From positions 124,001-188,000 of the forward strand of contig VCJN01000444.1 in assembly GCA_006384855.1 (NCBI GenBank): a stretch of DNA of 64,000 nucleotides, in the 5' to 3' direction. Both the position numbers and the translations under genes were made by a program. The notes under the pieces are model-generated. The model had not been told where the DNA came from and made no database searches. It saw only the letters and a program-made list of their open reading frames with translations. This document shows, one piece after another, positions 10,391 through 23,100 of the stretch. Position 1 is the stretch's first letter, and each line of letters starts with the position of its first letter. Source of the stretch: Tetraselmis striata (lineage: Eukaryota > Chlorophyta > Chlorodendrophyceae > Chlorodendrales > Chlorodendraceae).

Positions 10391-10945
10391 AGGGACGCAC
10401 TCCCCAGCACACAATCCCGGGCCATTCCAATAGCGGCACTAGGCCGAATGTAATGTGAAGGCGCCGACAGGAAAGGAGCTTCGAAGTTGAGGTCTCGCAG
10501 CAAGGAGCGGAAGTGGGGGGGTCCAACCCAGAACGGGGCGCCACGGGCGTGTATAACAGACGCAGGCCACCCAACGCCAGATGCGCCGCCATCTCGGTCG
10601 CGTCCTTTTCCGCCAAACGTAGAGCGCCTTCCCCAGCACAACATCCCGGGCCACTCCAATAGCGGCGCTGAGCCGAATGTGGTGTGGAGGCGCCAACATG
10701 ACAGGAAGGGAGAAAGTGCTCAACGAGTAGGGAATGCAGAGCCGACCGGGCCAGCAACGACGTAAGACGCCGGTGTCCAGCGCGCTTTGTTCCGCCCAGC
10801 GCCAGATCCGCCGCCAGCTCGGTCGAGTCCCCTTCCGCCGAACGTAGAGCTCCCTTCCCAGCACAACATCCCGGGCCACTCCAATAGCGGCACTAGGCCG
10901 AATGTGATGTGGAGGCGCCGACATGACAGGAAGGGAGAGGGTGCT
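10391..10945. repeat. Tandem repeat, ~227-bp unit, about 2.5 copies
   Basis: The CCCGGGCCA site recurs at 10416, 10645 and 10870 (spacings 229 and 225). Each copy carries CCAATAGCGGC and GCCGAATGT segments and a GGAGGCGCC motif. The spacer between the second and third copies contains the same ACGACGTAAGACGCCGGTGT sequence that follows the third copy at about 10980. No gene is supported between 10.0 and 11.8 kb. Confidence 0.85.
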
Positions 10946-11875
10946 CAGAGAACAGCGAACGGGGACTTGACCGGACCAGCAACGACGTAAGACGCCGGTG
11001 TCCAGCTCACACTGCTCCTCCGCGGCATTGGCAGCACGGGCGGGGCCAAGGCTACCAAGGCGCCACCCGTGCACGATCCCCGCCCCCATCCCCAGCCGGG
11101 GGTGGAGGCGGAGGAAGGGCCCGCGATTCCGAGGGCCGAGGACGGTCGTCGGGCCCGCCCAGGCGGCGGTGGGTGGGAAAAGTAGATAGCAATAGTAGTC
11201 AAATATTGTATCACTGTGCTGCGGACAAACGAAGGTGATAGCAACCGTGTCTGTACTTAGTAGTATATGACTAAAATAGCAACGGGCCGCGGGTTAGGAC
11301 CACACACGTCGATTTAAGTATTAGTCTAGTAGTTAGACGCAGCACAGGTGGCGGAAATTGGATCGGTACACAGCGCACGGAATGACGGAAACCAACGACT
11401 ATAAATAGGCCGCCGGGCCAGTCACCCAGGTTACCGGCCTCCGGTACTGTAAGAATCCCTTTTCCCAAATCTCTGCTCATTATTCCTGGCCGTGTGGAAT
11501 AACGATCCAATGGGCCCTAAGACTCAGCTCCTGCTTTAGGACTATCTATGGCTAGAGCACTATTCGGCCTAAGTCCTAGCGGGGCTGTAACAATCCACGT
11601 CCCTCATACGTCCCGTATCGTCCCCGTATGTCGTCGTTCGTCACCGGTAGGGGACACTTCCGTCACATCTGAATCTCACAGTGTATGTGGCCGACTGCAA
11701 GGATCAGAATAGTGAGTGCTCGGTTCTATCATTTCATTCCCTGCCTCTCCCGGCCAACGGGCCCGTAACTCGTAGTCCTGGGTCTTTTGCTTAAGTGGCA
11801 ACATACTAACCGGATTCCCAAATTGATTTAGGGAAGCCCGCATCAATTTCCTCCTTCCGCCGAGCGTGGCTTCAG

Positions 11876-14365
11876 TTCTTTCCGCATGTGAAGGTACCAA
11901 AGACCAAGCGTTTCACGAAATGCAGCGTGTGCGCCAGTTCCGCCAAGATTATGCGGTAGGGCCACAAACCGTCCGCGAGTCCTAATGGATATCATGTGTG
12001 GTGCTTGGGCAAACGCCCGATCGTTCTAGCACGAAATTACTGTGATCTTTGAATGCGGTACTAACTAACCTATCAATGGCACTGGTGCCGCAAACGTTAT
12101 TCTAGGTACAACAAGGACCCTATCCACAGAGTTGTCGCCCAGCGCGTGCAAGAGCAACATCTGGAGAGGATACTGAACGAGAGGCATTTCTTGGGAGTGG
12201 CCTTGCAGTACTCCCGCCAAAACAAGGACCTCTTTGTTTGCGAGATCGATGGCATGGATCAAGACAAGACCCGTCTTCCTCATCTTGTGCCATGGGACAA
12301 GGAGGTGGAGAAGAAGAACCTCCTGCAATGTCACTTGACATGCGTCAAGTACAATGGGAGCCAACCGGACGACGTGTACTACTTTTTCGACTGCTTCCCT
12401 CATGACAACAGCAACACCATCACCGTCATCTACAAGACTATGAAGAAGGAGATCGAGAGGCGTGGCGAGGCATTGGACACTGTGTGGTTCCAGCTCGACA
12501 ACACATGCCGGGAGAACAAGAACAAGTACGTCATGTGCTTTTGCCAATGGCTCGTGCACATATGTTTTTACAAGGAAGTCCGTCTCTCTTTCCTTCCAGT
12601 AGGGTAAGCCCCCCCCCTCCCCCCCCTAAAAAAACTCCGCACCATTTACCCAACTTACATTATTTATGTTGAAGGGTCCACCAGTCGCCAAGTAGGGGCT
12701 TACTAGCTAACTCATTACTATATTGCACGGCACACCTTCCAGGCACACCCACGAGCGCGTGGACCAAGTCTTCTCAAAATTCGTTGTGTGGCGTGACGAC
12801 CACGCCGCATTCACCAAGCAAGGCTCAGCTTTTGCACGAGCTTCATCAGGCCTTCACACCGACACGCAACTTCATGGAGCTCGAGGGAGTCCTCGACATC
12901 AAGACTTGGCTTGGCAATTGTCTTCCATGACAAGGCCAGGTGCTGAACACGGTGACTTCTAACCAGTTCGTCATCATGCAATCGGAGGCTGTGGTCGGTG
13001 GTGTACGCAACGCCCTGTATTGCAGTCGTTGGTCCGATACCGCAGAGCATGGACCAGAGTTCATCCTTCGCGGAGTCCCCGACGGCACCCCAACGTACCT
13101 TGCTTCTCGCCCCCTCTACCACTCCAAGGCTGACCCGGGCAAGGCTTATGCTGAGATGGAGAGAGATTTGGAAGGCTGCGGACAGGTTGCACTTCTCCGC
13201 GGATGAGAGGCGAGAATGGGACGAGGAATTCGCTTCGCTCCGGGAACTGGAGACGAGGGGTCGAACTCCCTTCCTTGCGTTTTGGCCCGAGTCTACCACG
13301 GAGCTAGACACTTGGCTAGCCGCTTTGATACATGGCAGAGATCTTGACGCCGATGATCCCATGTCTGCACGTATGCGTTCCCAGCCTAGGCTGGACCAAA
13401 CATGCGAAGGCATGGCGCGCAAGTACGCCGACTTTCAGGAGGAGCTTCGGGTCTTGACGTACGACCCCATAACCATCAACACCTCCACTCAACGCCGGAA
13501 GCGCCGCCGGGGGGCGCAAGCGGCAACAACAACGGCTGAGCACTCGGACGAGGCCGATTGCGAGGCAGACCGTCAGGAGGTGGGTCAGGGGGTCGCGATC
13601 CCGTTGGAGAATGGGACACTACCCGTCGCGAGTTTGACGCCCGTCCCGGGAATTTGGTCGTCATGGACAACACCACCGACAACCCCCACGCGTATCGCGA
13701 GGAGGGTCTTCTCGGGGATTGGGAGAACAAGTACCTTGTGGCCTACGTGAGGTACAAATATTACGTCCAGGATTTGGATGGCTTGCCCGAGGACCACACC
13801 GAAGTTGACAAGTTGGACGTCACTATGTGCGAGCCGTGGTTGTCGACGCCGCAGGGGGAAGCCAGACATCCCGGTCACCTTTGCCATCGCGGCGGCCCGA
13901 CAGAGTCGCAACCCAGAACCAGACTCATATTGGGAGGCTGCAAAGAAGATGAAATGGTTGCCTATCACCACTATGCCTCTATCGCTCTTCAGCTTGCGTT
14001 TCCCGAACGTCCGCCGGACTGCCCGCTAGTGCCAGCACGACTTCCGTGGCACCAAGCTATCTGCCGTGACCAACATGAAGGGCGTCTCGGAGATCAAGGA
14101 CTCCAGCTACAAGAACCTTGTTGTGCGCCGACCCTTGGCAAAGCTTCGCTACACCATGCAATTGCAGGAAGAGGCGAATAGGGAGTGCGGTGCTTCGTTG
14201 CCCCTCGACGGCATCATGCACATGGAGATCACTTACGAGCTTGCAAAACTCCGTGCCGCGCTCAACGTCTACAAACTCGATGTCGACAACAAACGCAGGT
14301 GGTTCAACGACCACCGCTTCAATGCAGACGAGAAGAAGTGCGTTTTGAACATGTTGACAATATAA
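11876..14365 (+). pseudogene. Decayed DUF7869-type transposon gene
   Basis: Fragments in order: HVKVPKTKRFTKCSVC (about 11885-11935) in a frame later lost; then 12146-12603 with QNKDLFVCEIDGMDQDKT, YFFDCFPHDNSNT and FQLDNTCRENKNKYV; then a clean 139-nt GT-AG intron 12604-12742 that restores the hallmark GHTHERVDQVFSKF. This motif set is typical of DUF7869 proteins found in cryptic transposons of algae and oomycetes. After about 12825 the coding-like sequence changes frame several times (NTVTSNQFVIMQ at 12938 onwards; ADERREWDEEF near 13205; DNTTDNPHAYREEGLLGDW near 13665; LRYTMQLQEEANREC near 14145). The element appears inactive unless there are introns I could not define. A G run follows at 14407-14424. 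Confidence 0.6.
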
Positions 14366-14424
14366 TGATAATTAGACAGTGGTGCTGTTTATACTTATCT
14401 ACATTTGGGGGGGGGGGGGGGGGG

Positions 14425-17400
14425 AGTATGCGACTGTTGGCTACTCGTGCCGATTAGACAATACGATTTGAGCACTATAACAATTAGACACGTAAAGTAT
14501 TTGCCCTCGCACGCTTGCCCCACAATCATACGACGTCAAACGCAATGAATTGATCGGGTGGCGCGCGTCCTAACTTAGGTTTTTCCTCGCATCCGTTCTG
14601 CGCATGCCCAATTATGCACGTTTTGGCGGGCAAACAGTGAAATTGAGTGCAAACAAGGCGGGGATTTAGTGCAATTGTCCCTCCCAAACATGCATTTTGA
14701 GAATTTCGTGCAAAATAGCCTAAAAAAGGCTACTTTCACAAGTAAACAATATAACACTTTCTGTGAACGACTGTTCATTGAGGGGCCACCGGGGTGTTGT
14801 TCATTGACATCAGTGTTGGTACACTATTGCATATATCTACAATCAATGTTGCTAGGGGATGACTTAGTACTTTATTCCGGATCCTCATTTGTAGTCCGCA
14901 CAAGCAGCACAGCGCGCGCGCAGCATGCACCGCTTCTCCTGCCTACAACCTACATGCGTGCGGCGCCCCAGCGGGCCTGGTAACTTTTTGTTACCAGACA
15001 CTCTCGGCGCTTCACGCTCCATCCCACAGTCCCCGGCTCGCGCCGGAACCCGCAAAGGGTGGATTGGTGGGGACGCTGTGCACGACAGGTCTACTCTCCT
15101 TTGATGTGGCACGCTCCATCGAGCGCACCACATCCCGCCCATCCCCCCTCTCTGTGGGCTTGCTTGCCTGCAAATTCCTGACTATCACATTATGTAACCA
15201 GACTCTGTCGTACTGTTGTACTTCGGCAAAACAGACATTCCGTGTGAAACCGCACCTGTACTGATGATAAACTTCAGAGGGTTCTCAGTAAACAGACTCG
15301 TGCAAAACATCGCTCACTTCAACATCCCCGTTCATAAAGCACGTCACCCATTTCCCAACTTTCGAACAAGCGCCTGCGGAGCGTAATCGAACCAGTGGCG
15401 AGGAAGGCTCGGCGTGGCGCTGAAGGTGAGCACTTTTCGGCGGACAGCCGCTCGGCTATTTTCATGAAGCATTATGCTTTTTTGTGGCTGGCGTTGGGAT
15501 GAGTACTGTAGTGATGCTGCTGCCCCGGTGCCGACGCGCTGTTGTGTCATTATGTACTGGTGCCCCGACATCTTCAGTGTTGCCGCTGTCGCACCGCGCG
15601 GGGTCACGTCGCCGCTGCTGTTAAGATTTGCAGCTGCCTTACTTCGAACGCGCGATCGCGGTCACGTCAAACTACTCGTAAGAGCATGCAGCAGCAGGTG
15701 ATGCACCAGTATCGACTTCGTGGGCTACCGCGGCCGGGCTATTATCGAGGCCTCCGCCGCGGAAGTAGAGGAGTCCACGAATCCGCATGCATTATGCTGT
15801 AGGGATGATTGCAAACGGGCCGTGCGATCGTCCGCGTTACCAATAGGGTTCCCCTGCCAACACTTGGCAAAACAGACTATCTCATAGTCACAGTAGTAAA
15901 GCAGCTCCGCCGAAGTTCAGCAGTATACACCACCTCGCGCTTCCCTACTTGTCGAACGGCAGCACTACCGGCATAATCTTAGCAGGCCTCTAGGCGCTGC
16001 TGCCTGCGCGGAATCGCCGGGAGACTCGGCATGTGCCTACAAATAAGGGACACGCACATGCGCGAAGGCGTGCACCGCCGCACACGCAGTAACGGTAGTC
16101 TTTTTGCACCATGGTATTAATTTGGTTTATACAGGGAGAGCGTCAAGAGAATGCACGGAAAGTACTGGGGAAGGAAAAAGCCTACATTTACGCAGAACCC
16201 TCTTAGCGCCGGGCCGCGGGGCCGGCGCAGTAGCGGTTGAAAGCATCACGTGAATTTCATGCATCGACTGGTACGCAACTACTAAGATATTACCCTAATA
16301 TAATACCCAGTCGCCCAGGGTTAGGTGCATGTTCACCGACGGCGGCGGCCAGCAGCCACCTCCCCATGCTGAGAGATCACAGGCTACTAATAGTCTGAGC
16401 ATGTGGCCCTTCGTTGGTTTATAGCGGAGCGCGAGTCTTCGTCCTATCGCCGTGTTTACTAGTAAAAGTGTAGCTAGGCCTGGCTATCCACACGGTTCTG
16501 GGTGACCGAAGTGCATGCCGGGAGCCGCTGCGCCGCCCCATACGACAACTTACTGCGTACCGCACTCCTAGGAGATCCGGTACTATCACGCTGCTGGACG
16601 GCATGGATGCTATTTATGAGATACCAACGCGCATGTCATCAGATAAAACCACTGGATCGTCCGGTGAATCCGAGTCACAGATAGTGCAGTGCCCATGTAT
16701 CAGCTGCCCGGTCACAGTATCGGACGACTGGCTATGCCGCGCCCGGGGGGGGGGGGGGGGGGGGGGGTCCAAGCATAGCGGAGCTGGCAGAGCGTATACC
16801 AACCAGCAGACGAATGGCTGCGCAAAATGATACCGCGGAACAATTAGTGTGACAACCGAGTGTCGTGTTGCTACATACATATATACCGGGCACCTTTTCA
16901 CCTCAGGTTCAGAAATAAACACCGGGTACATGTACCCCCCCCTTGAAGGCCCTAGCGTGATAATACACCCTGGTATACACCCCGGCTGACAAGCGCGCGC
17001 CCCCCGCTCGTATCGTTTGACGATCGTAACTTGGCGCGAATATCGGCGCAGCTTCCTCCAGGGAAACGGCTTGAATGGTCGAAGATCTCCTACATTCCTC
17101 CGATGGGCGCGCGCCTCGCGCCCCTTTCGTTTGACGATCGTAACTTCTGCCTAAGCAGACAACAATCTAGCAACTACCAAACCTCTGTATGGTGCGTAAC
17201 CCGCTGCTCGTGCTGCGCGCGTACGTCCCTCGTCGATACTTGAACCCAGTAGGCGCTATACCTTTCTCACCTTGCTCGGGCCACGTCCGCCGGTGTAAAG
17301 ATTAAATAATACCGACATTCTTTTACATCTCATCCGCCAGTGACTTTTACATTAACGAAGTATCGCTATAGCATAGCAGTAGTGGTGGCGGGTTTTTGTA

Positions 17401-18990
17401 ATTCACACCAGTACCAGCAGTTCTAGGGAACTGCCCTTTTTGTAATTCACAGCAGTACCAGCAGTAGTCGCTAGTGGTGGCAACGAACAGCGACTAACTG
17501 CACGCAACTTTTCATCCCGGGGCTCGTCTAGCCTCACCGACATGCAATATAGCCAGCAGCACTGTAGCGGCTATATTATATATAGCAATTAGCATTATTT
17601 ATATAGCACTTTAGCGCTATATCTCATCCGCGGGTGTCGGTGCACTACGAGCTTACCAGTGGTGTAGATGGGCAGCAAGGACAGCGAGGGCGCGAGGTAC
17701 CAGAGCCTGATTGTGGCCGGAAATTGGTACCCCGAGAACCCGCTCCGCGCCGCCAAATGATTACAAATCACCGCGGCACAGAGTATTATCTGTTTTCCGT
17801 TCCATACAGTCGCAACGTTAAAGGCGGACAAACCCGCACGGCTTCTTGCCTCGATGTTTTCATTCATCTGTGGTACCGTTGTTCGTACCACATTAGGGAT
17901 TATGTGGAATTCGCACTCGTACCCGTACTGACTCAGAAGCCGTTATCTCCTGTATGTAGTTAAGTTTAAGCGACCCGGGGGCGACCAAAAACCTGTAATA
18001 TGCAATTAATTAAAGCGACCTACAATTGTCTCTCGCGTGTACCAGTTCTCGTTGTCCCCGCCTAATCTTTATCTTTTATATTTTATATTTATCCCCGCCA
18101 AATCACCCGCAGTTCGATAATGTCGCGGTACACTTAGGGCTGCCACCCGCCCGCGACCCCGGCATCCTGACTCCACAGGCACCAAGCACATGGCAAACGC
18201 CACCCTAGCCCGTGCTACCAGCCGCAACGGGTAGCCCGGAAACTTGGCTAGCTACCCTGTGCGGGCGCGGTGGGTTGGGGCCTCTTCGGCAAGGCTCTGC
18301 GGCCGATGCGGCGAGGACCGGCAACGGGCAGGCGCAGCGGCACGTTCAGATATTCTCGGGCTCAATAATAAAATATTCGTCATTTCAAATTACATACTGC
18401 GCCGACATGCGCCCCCAACGGCACTGTGAGGCGGCCCGGCAGCAGTCGTGCAAAGCCCAAAGGCTCGCCACGCCAGACAGGAAGGCAGTTGCAAAGCTTG
18501 CAAAGCGCGGTTTGGAGGCTTACGGCGGCCGGAACTGCCAATCGGTGGCGAATACACACGTTCCGCCCGAAAACGCGCCGCGCCCTGTGTTCGCCCCAAC
18601 AACTCGCGGAGCAAGTGCTCTGTCAAGTCTTAGCGACAAGAACACCTCCCTATCAACCTCAAGCTTGTGCATTTCCCGGTGGTAGGTCGTTAGGGCCGAC
18701 CCTGGGCCGGAGCGGTCCGAGGAACGTCCACCAGGTCGGTGAGGCAGCTCTGGATGGTTGGCAGGCGCATAGGATGACGCCTTCAAAGGGTGGAGGGCGA
18801 AATTGACACTCATCCGACTGGAGAAATAGATGAGCTTTTGGGCGCTTTATTCAGTTGTGTTCCTGGCCGGTCAGAACGGGGTCGGTCGGCCGCAGGGTGC
18901 CCGAGCCGGCCCTTCAGATTTTTGACTTTCTGTGGTACCACCGGGGAGGTACTCGTACTACGACCAAAAACATCGAGGAACTTGGGTTAG
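14425..18990. other. Gene-poor region without supported coding sequence
   Basis: No ORF here shows a recognisable domain or a consistent splice structure. Visible small structures are: two copies of TCGTTTGACGATCGTAACTT (about 17014 and 17128); two ~28-bp copies of a TTTTGTAATTCAC..CAGTACCAGCAGT segment 46 bp apart (about 17394 and 17440); an AT-rich palindromic TATATAGC cluster (17570-17625); and a run of 23 G (16745-16767). Confidence 0.5.
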
Positions 18991-19054
18991 GTCGGCAAAT
19001 CGGGTGGGGACAATCATCGTACGGTTAGTGCGGGACAAGGGACAGCAGTCTTAC

Positions 19055-19363
19055 TGTAAGGATACTGCGCAAAACGCACCAGGCACTGGGTACCCACATG
19101 GGGATTTGTGTGGTACATATCCTTACACTCCACCCCCCCCATAGGATGGAGGACCTCCTCCAGCAACGTTTCGGCTTGGATTCGGTGGAGATCCGCATTG
19201 TCCGGGTCGTCCAACATTGCGGGATATCATATCATGTTATATGTTTCTCCGCGGGATCGAACCCGGATCCGCGTGCGTAGAAGCACCAACTGCAAGGATA
19301 CTGCGCAAAACGCACCAGGCACTGGGTACCCACATGGGGATTTGTGTGGTACATATCCTTACA
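19055..19363. repeat. 70-bp direct repeat pair with inverted ends
   Basis: Two copies (about 19055-19127 and 19290-19363) share about 70 identical bases. In the first copy the ends, GTAAGGATA and TATCCTTAC, are inverted repeats of each other; in the second the left end has one change. This resembles a tiny foldback or MITE-like element. The 160 bp between the copies holds no recognised gene. Confidence 0.8.
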
Positions 19364-20156
19364 AGTACGGTTAGTACGTTGCGCGTTAGAGCAATCTGCG
19401 GGTGTACGGGGGAAGCAGACTGAATTACAGAAAACTGCGAGATTGACGAGCAGCTCGGGGCTGCCAGGGTTTCGTAGTGCCGTTGGGCACCCTGGGCAGC
19501 TCCGCTGCACGAAACCGGAATTTCACTGCAGTCCTGAATACTGCAGGAAAATCCAGAGTTATCATTTTTGATGTATTCGTAGCTGCGCGCTGGGTCACAC
19601 GCCCGTCGCCGGTACCGCCGAGACAGCAGCTGCGCTGTACGCATCGCGGCTAGAATATATCCGTTGCGGGTGCTGGTAGTCAATCAATATTGCATGTAAA
19701 GCATATGCGTATGGGCGGTCTGCGTTGCAGTCGACCTACGGCGGTGAGGGGGGCCAGCAATACTAGGCCTCCCCATAGGTATAGTTTCATGTACGCATGA
19801 GGCATGAGGCTAAACTTCCTGATCCTCTCGAATGAGCAGGTGGCAACACACGGCGGGAAAACGATTCTGACAGAAGCCCCCCCCCCCCCCCCCCCCCGCG
19901 CGGCCAGCCCCGCCCCAGGGGGCTGGACAGTCCGGCTGAGACCGCAAGTTGCAGCATTGTCCTTGCTGATGTCGCCACACGGAACCGCTGCAACTACCTC
20001 CGCAAAGGTCATCATCTTGCCCTGATCTCATCAGCGCTGGGAGGTTCTCCGTAGCGGTCCCAGAGGAGCAATTCTTGGCAGCACTGCATCTGTGCGAATC
20101 GCAAATCACTGCCTTAACGAGGAGCGGAGCCTTGGTGTGGTGCTGTTATCGCAGAA

Positions 20157-23100
20157 ATGGCATCCGACGGAAACCAGTCAGACTCGGCTGAAGACTCAGA
20201 CCAAGGTCACAGGTACGTATTACATGCAAAAAAATGCGTGCAGCATAATCTTGCCCAGAGTAAGTACGGGAAACCTATTTTGTCACCTAATCATTAAACA
20301 ATATACTATTAATACTAATTTCTGACAGAGCTTGCGGTGTCAGGCTTTTTTGTGGACTAGATTAGATGAGTTAATTAGTTTGCTTGCTTGCCGCTGATCT
20401 GGCCTTGTCTGATACTATCCAGATACTTCTATATTGTCGGGACATAAACTACCAAATGATATTATATTTGAGGGTATATTCCTGATGTCTTTTGATGTCT
20501 TTTCTGTATTGCAGACCAAAAGTCTGGGCGAATGTCCAGCGGGAAGACGCAGGAATAGGCAGCCCTCAAGCTCGGAGTGCCTGGTCAGTCCCTGCGGGGG
20601 AGGCGCCGTCATACCCTGATGACAAGAAGAAAGCGTTTTGGGATTCACCGTACGTAAAAAAACTCAAGCAAATATTTACTCCGGGCAAAACGCCCAAATC
20701 TGCTGAGCCCAGTAGTGATACCGAGGCCGCTCTCAGGCCAAAGAGCAATCGCAAGAGCAAGGCAAAGCTGGAGGCATTGCTTTTTTCCCGACTGGACTCT
20801 AAGAATGAAAGGAAGTGGGATATCAAAGGTGCCAATGAACAGCCCTTTCAAAAATGGCGCTCTGAACATGGCCTGCTTGCCCTTGCCGGCGGTGCCCTGC
20901 TTGGCCTGCTCCTGGGTCTTATCATCTGGGCTATTGTCTTCAACTCTCCGGCTATCGGGATACATCTGGCCTGGCACTATGCCCTGGTTGGAACAGGCAT
21001 CGGCGCCATATCTGGGGCAAGCTTTCCGAGATCTTTCGTCGACTTCTTTTTGAATGTGTGGGGCGTCCTGAAGGAAATCAAGCGCTTGATGTCCACGGCA
21101 ATCATCATCTCAGTTTACTACCAGGCTTCAGACAAATCGGATCACAGCAGTGCAGACAACCCACAGTCTCCCAGGCCGAGTGACCAGATCCCTCAGAAAT
21201 TCACATTGCCTAACGCTCCATCAAGTGAAACGAAGAAACGTCTCTCCTACTCTCCACCCACTCAAGAACTGGAGCGCAAACCTTCAAGTCCGGAAATTTC
21301 GCCGGGGCCATTATCAGAGAGCCGGGCAGAGGGCTCAGAGGCTGCAGCCACAGACACCCAGGCCACTCCAGACCACGTCCGGGACGCCATGGAGGTGGAG
21401 AACCTGCTGGCAAAGCAGTTCAGGTGGCGCTTCTTTGCGCTGTGGGGATCTCAGCTCCCAGTGCCGCATCTGCCACTGAAGAAAATGGATAACAATCCGG
21501 GTGCAACCTGGCGACATCTGGTGAATCCAGGCCTCTTTGGTTTCACAAAGAAGACGAAGAAAGACCTGAAAGATGACATCAACGCCTTCGAGAGGCTTAC
21601 CCTGTTCCGATCAAAGCCGCGCGGCGACAAACGCAATGATTTCTGCTGCGCTTTATCTGGCTCATTTTGGATTCTTCTGGCTGGTTTTTCGCTGATGGTG
21701 TTATGCTTTGCTGGTGCTCATCCTCTCATCCAATTGATTCTCCGATGTTTGGGTAATCCTCACGCTGGGGACTGCAAGTGCTGCCACATCTGCAGCCTGC
21801 ACTGTTTTGACACCCAGGCAAATCAATTTGTCGAGGTACGACGGCGTTTGACACACATATGTTGCGCATCAATTGAACAACCACGAACATGCTTTTTGGC
21901 GTGGTGCCCCACGCTGCTGACAGCACATGTTAAGTCTGACATAGTGTCGGCCCTCTTGTGTGGATGGATGCAGGGCGGCACTTCGATTTCATTACTGGAT
22001 GATTGGAGTGACGGTGAGTGTTTTTGCCGTATCTCATGACAAGTGGGATGGGCTGCCAATGGTGCATCGCGGTTTCACCACAAATCTGGCCAATGTCCTC
22101 AGGTGCCATTGGTACAGCCGAAGAGATCAGCAATAAGCTCTTTGAGGGACTGGACTTCATGAGTCAGGATGCTGTTTGCGTCGCACCCGGAACTCAAGCC
22201 AGCCAGACTGTGAAAACAATGGCGAATGCCATCAAGCATCAAATTACAGCCACATCCTCAGCCATGCAGGAGTTGCTGGCTCGGGGCGGCTGGAGCTGGT
22301 ACGTAGACGAATGCGACTGCGAATGTGACTTTGACAATATGGTAAGGAAACGGCATCCGCCCACCAATACTGAACCCTACTGCATGATTTGAATATTAAC
22401 ACGTATAAAATGGTTCCCACAAAAAGATTGGAGTGCTCACTTTTGGAGTCTGCATGCCATGCTGCATGCAGAGCGTGGACGATCTCACAGTTGTTGCCAA
22501 GTCTGGCGAGACGGAAGACTGTTCTGCGAAATTGGTCTGCGAATGCGGCTCAGGAGATGCTGAAAGTGACGCGCTTTGCAACGGCGACAAGTGCACCCCC
22601 TGCCCCTCCAACGCAGCTACCAAGTCGGACCAGCAGCCCTACTGCAGCATCAATGTGGCCAGATCCAGCATCCACATGGATCAGAACTGCTTGTCAGTGG
22701 TAGAGCTTGAAGTGGAGACAAACACACCCATTGAGAGCCTCGAAGTGCACTACGCGCTTTTTGCCACCAACCAGGAGCTCTACCAGAATAACTCAGCAGC
22801 AGGCCTCCGCCACATTGCCGCCTGGGCCGATACTTTTGCGGAGCATCCATGTGGCACCCGCCTGGCAGCTGGCACCTGGACAGTGGAAGGCACAGATCGA
22901 CCCAGAGTGGCGCATGTCACAGGCAACATCGCCGGTGCACCTATCGACTTTGGTTGCCTCCAGAACAGCAATTGCTCTGTGGCGGGCAGCACTCACCTGC
23001 CAACATGGACTGGGGGATGCAGCCAAAGCCTTCGGCCAGATGTCTTGTACACACTTGCCCTGGTGTGCGAAGTGGAATTCTGCCCGGAGTGCAGCCTCGG

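Noticed and set aside
19240..19290. Minus-strand GGGTTCGATCCCGC resembling a tRNA T-arm
   Set aside because: The T-loop/stem does not pair canonically, and no acceptor stem, D-arm or anticodon arm could be built around it.
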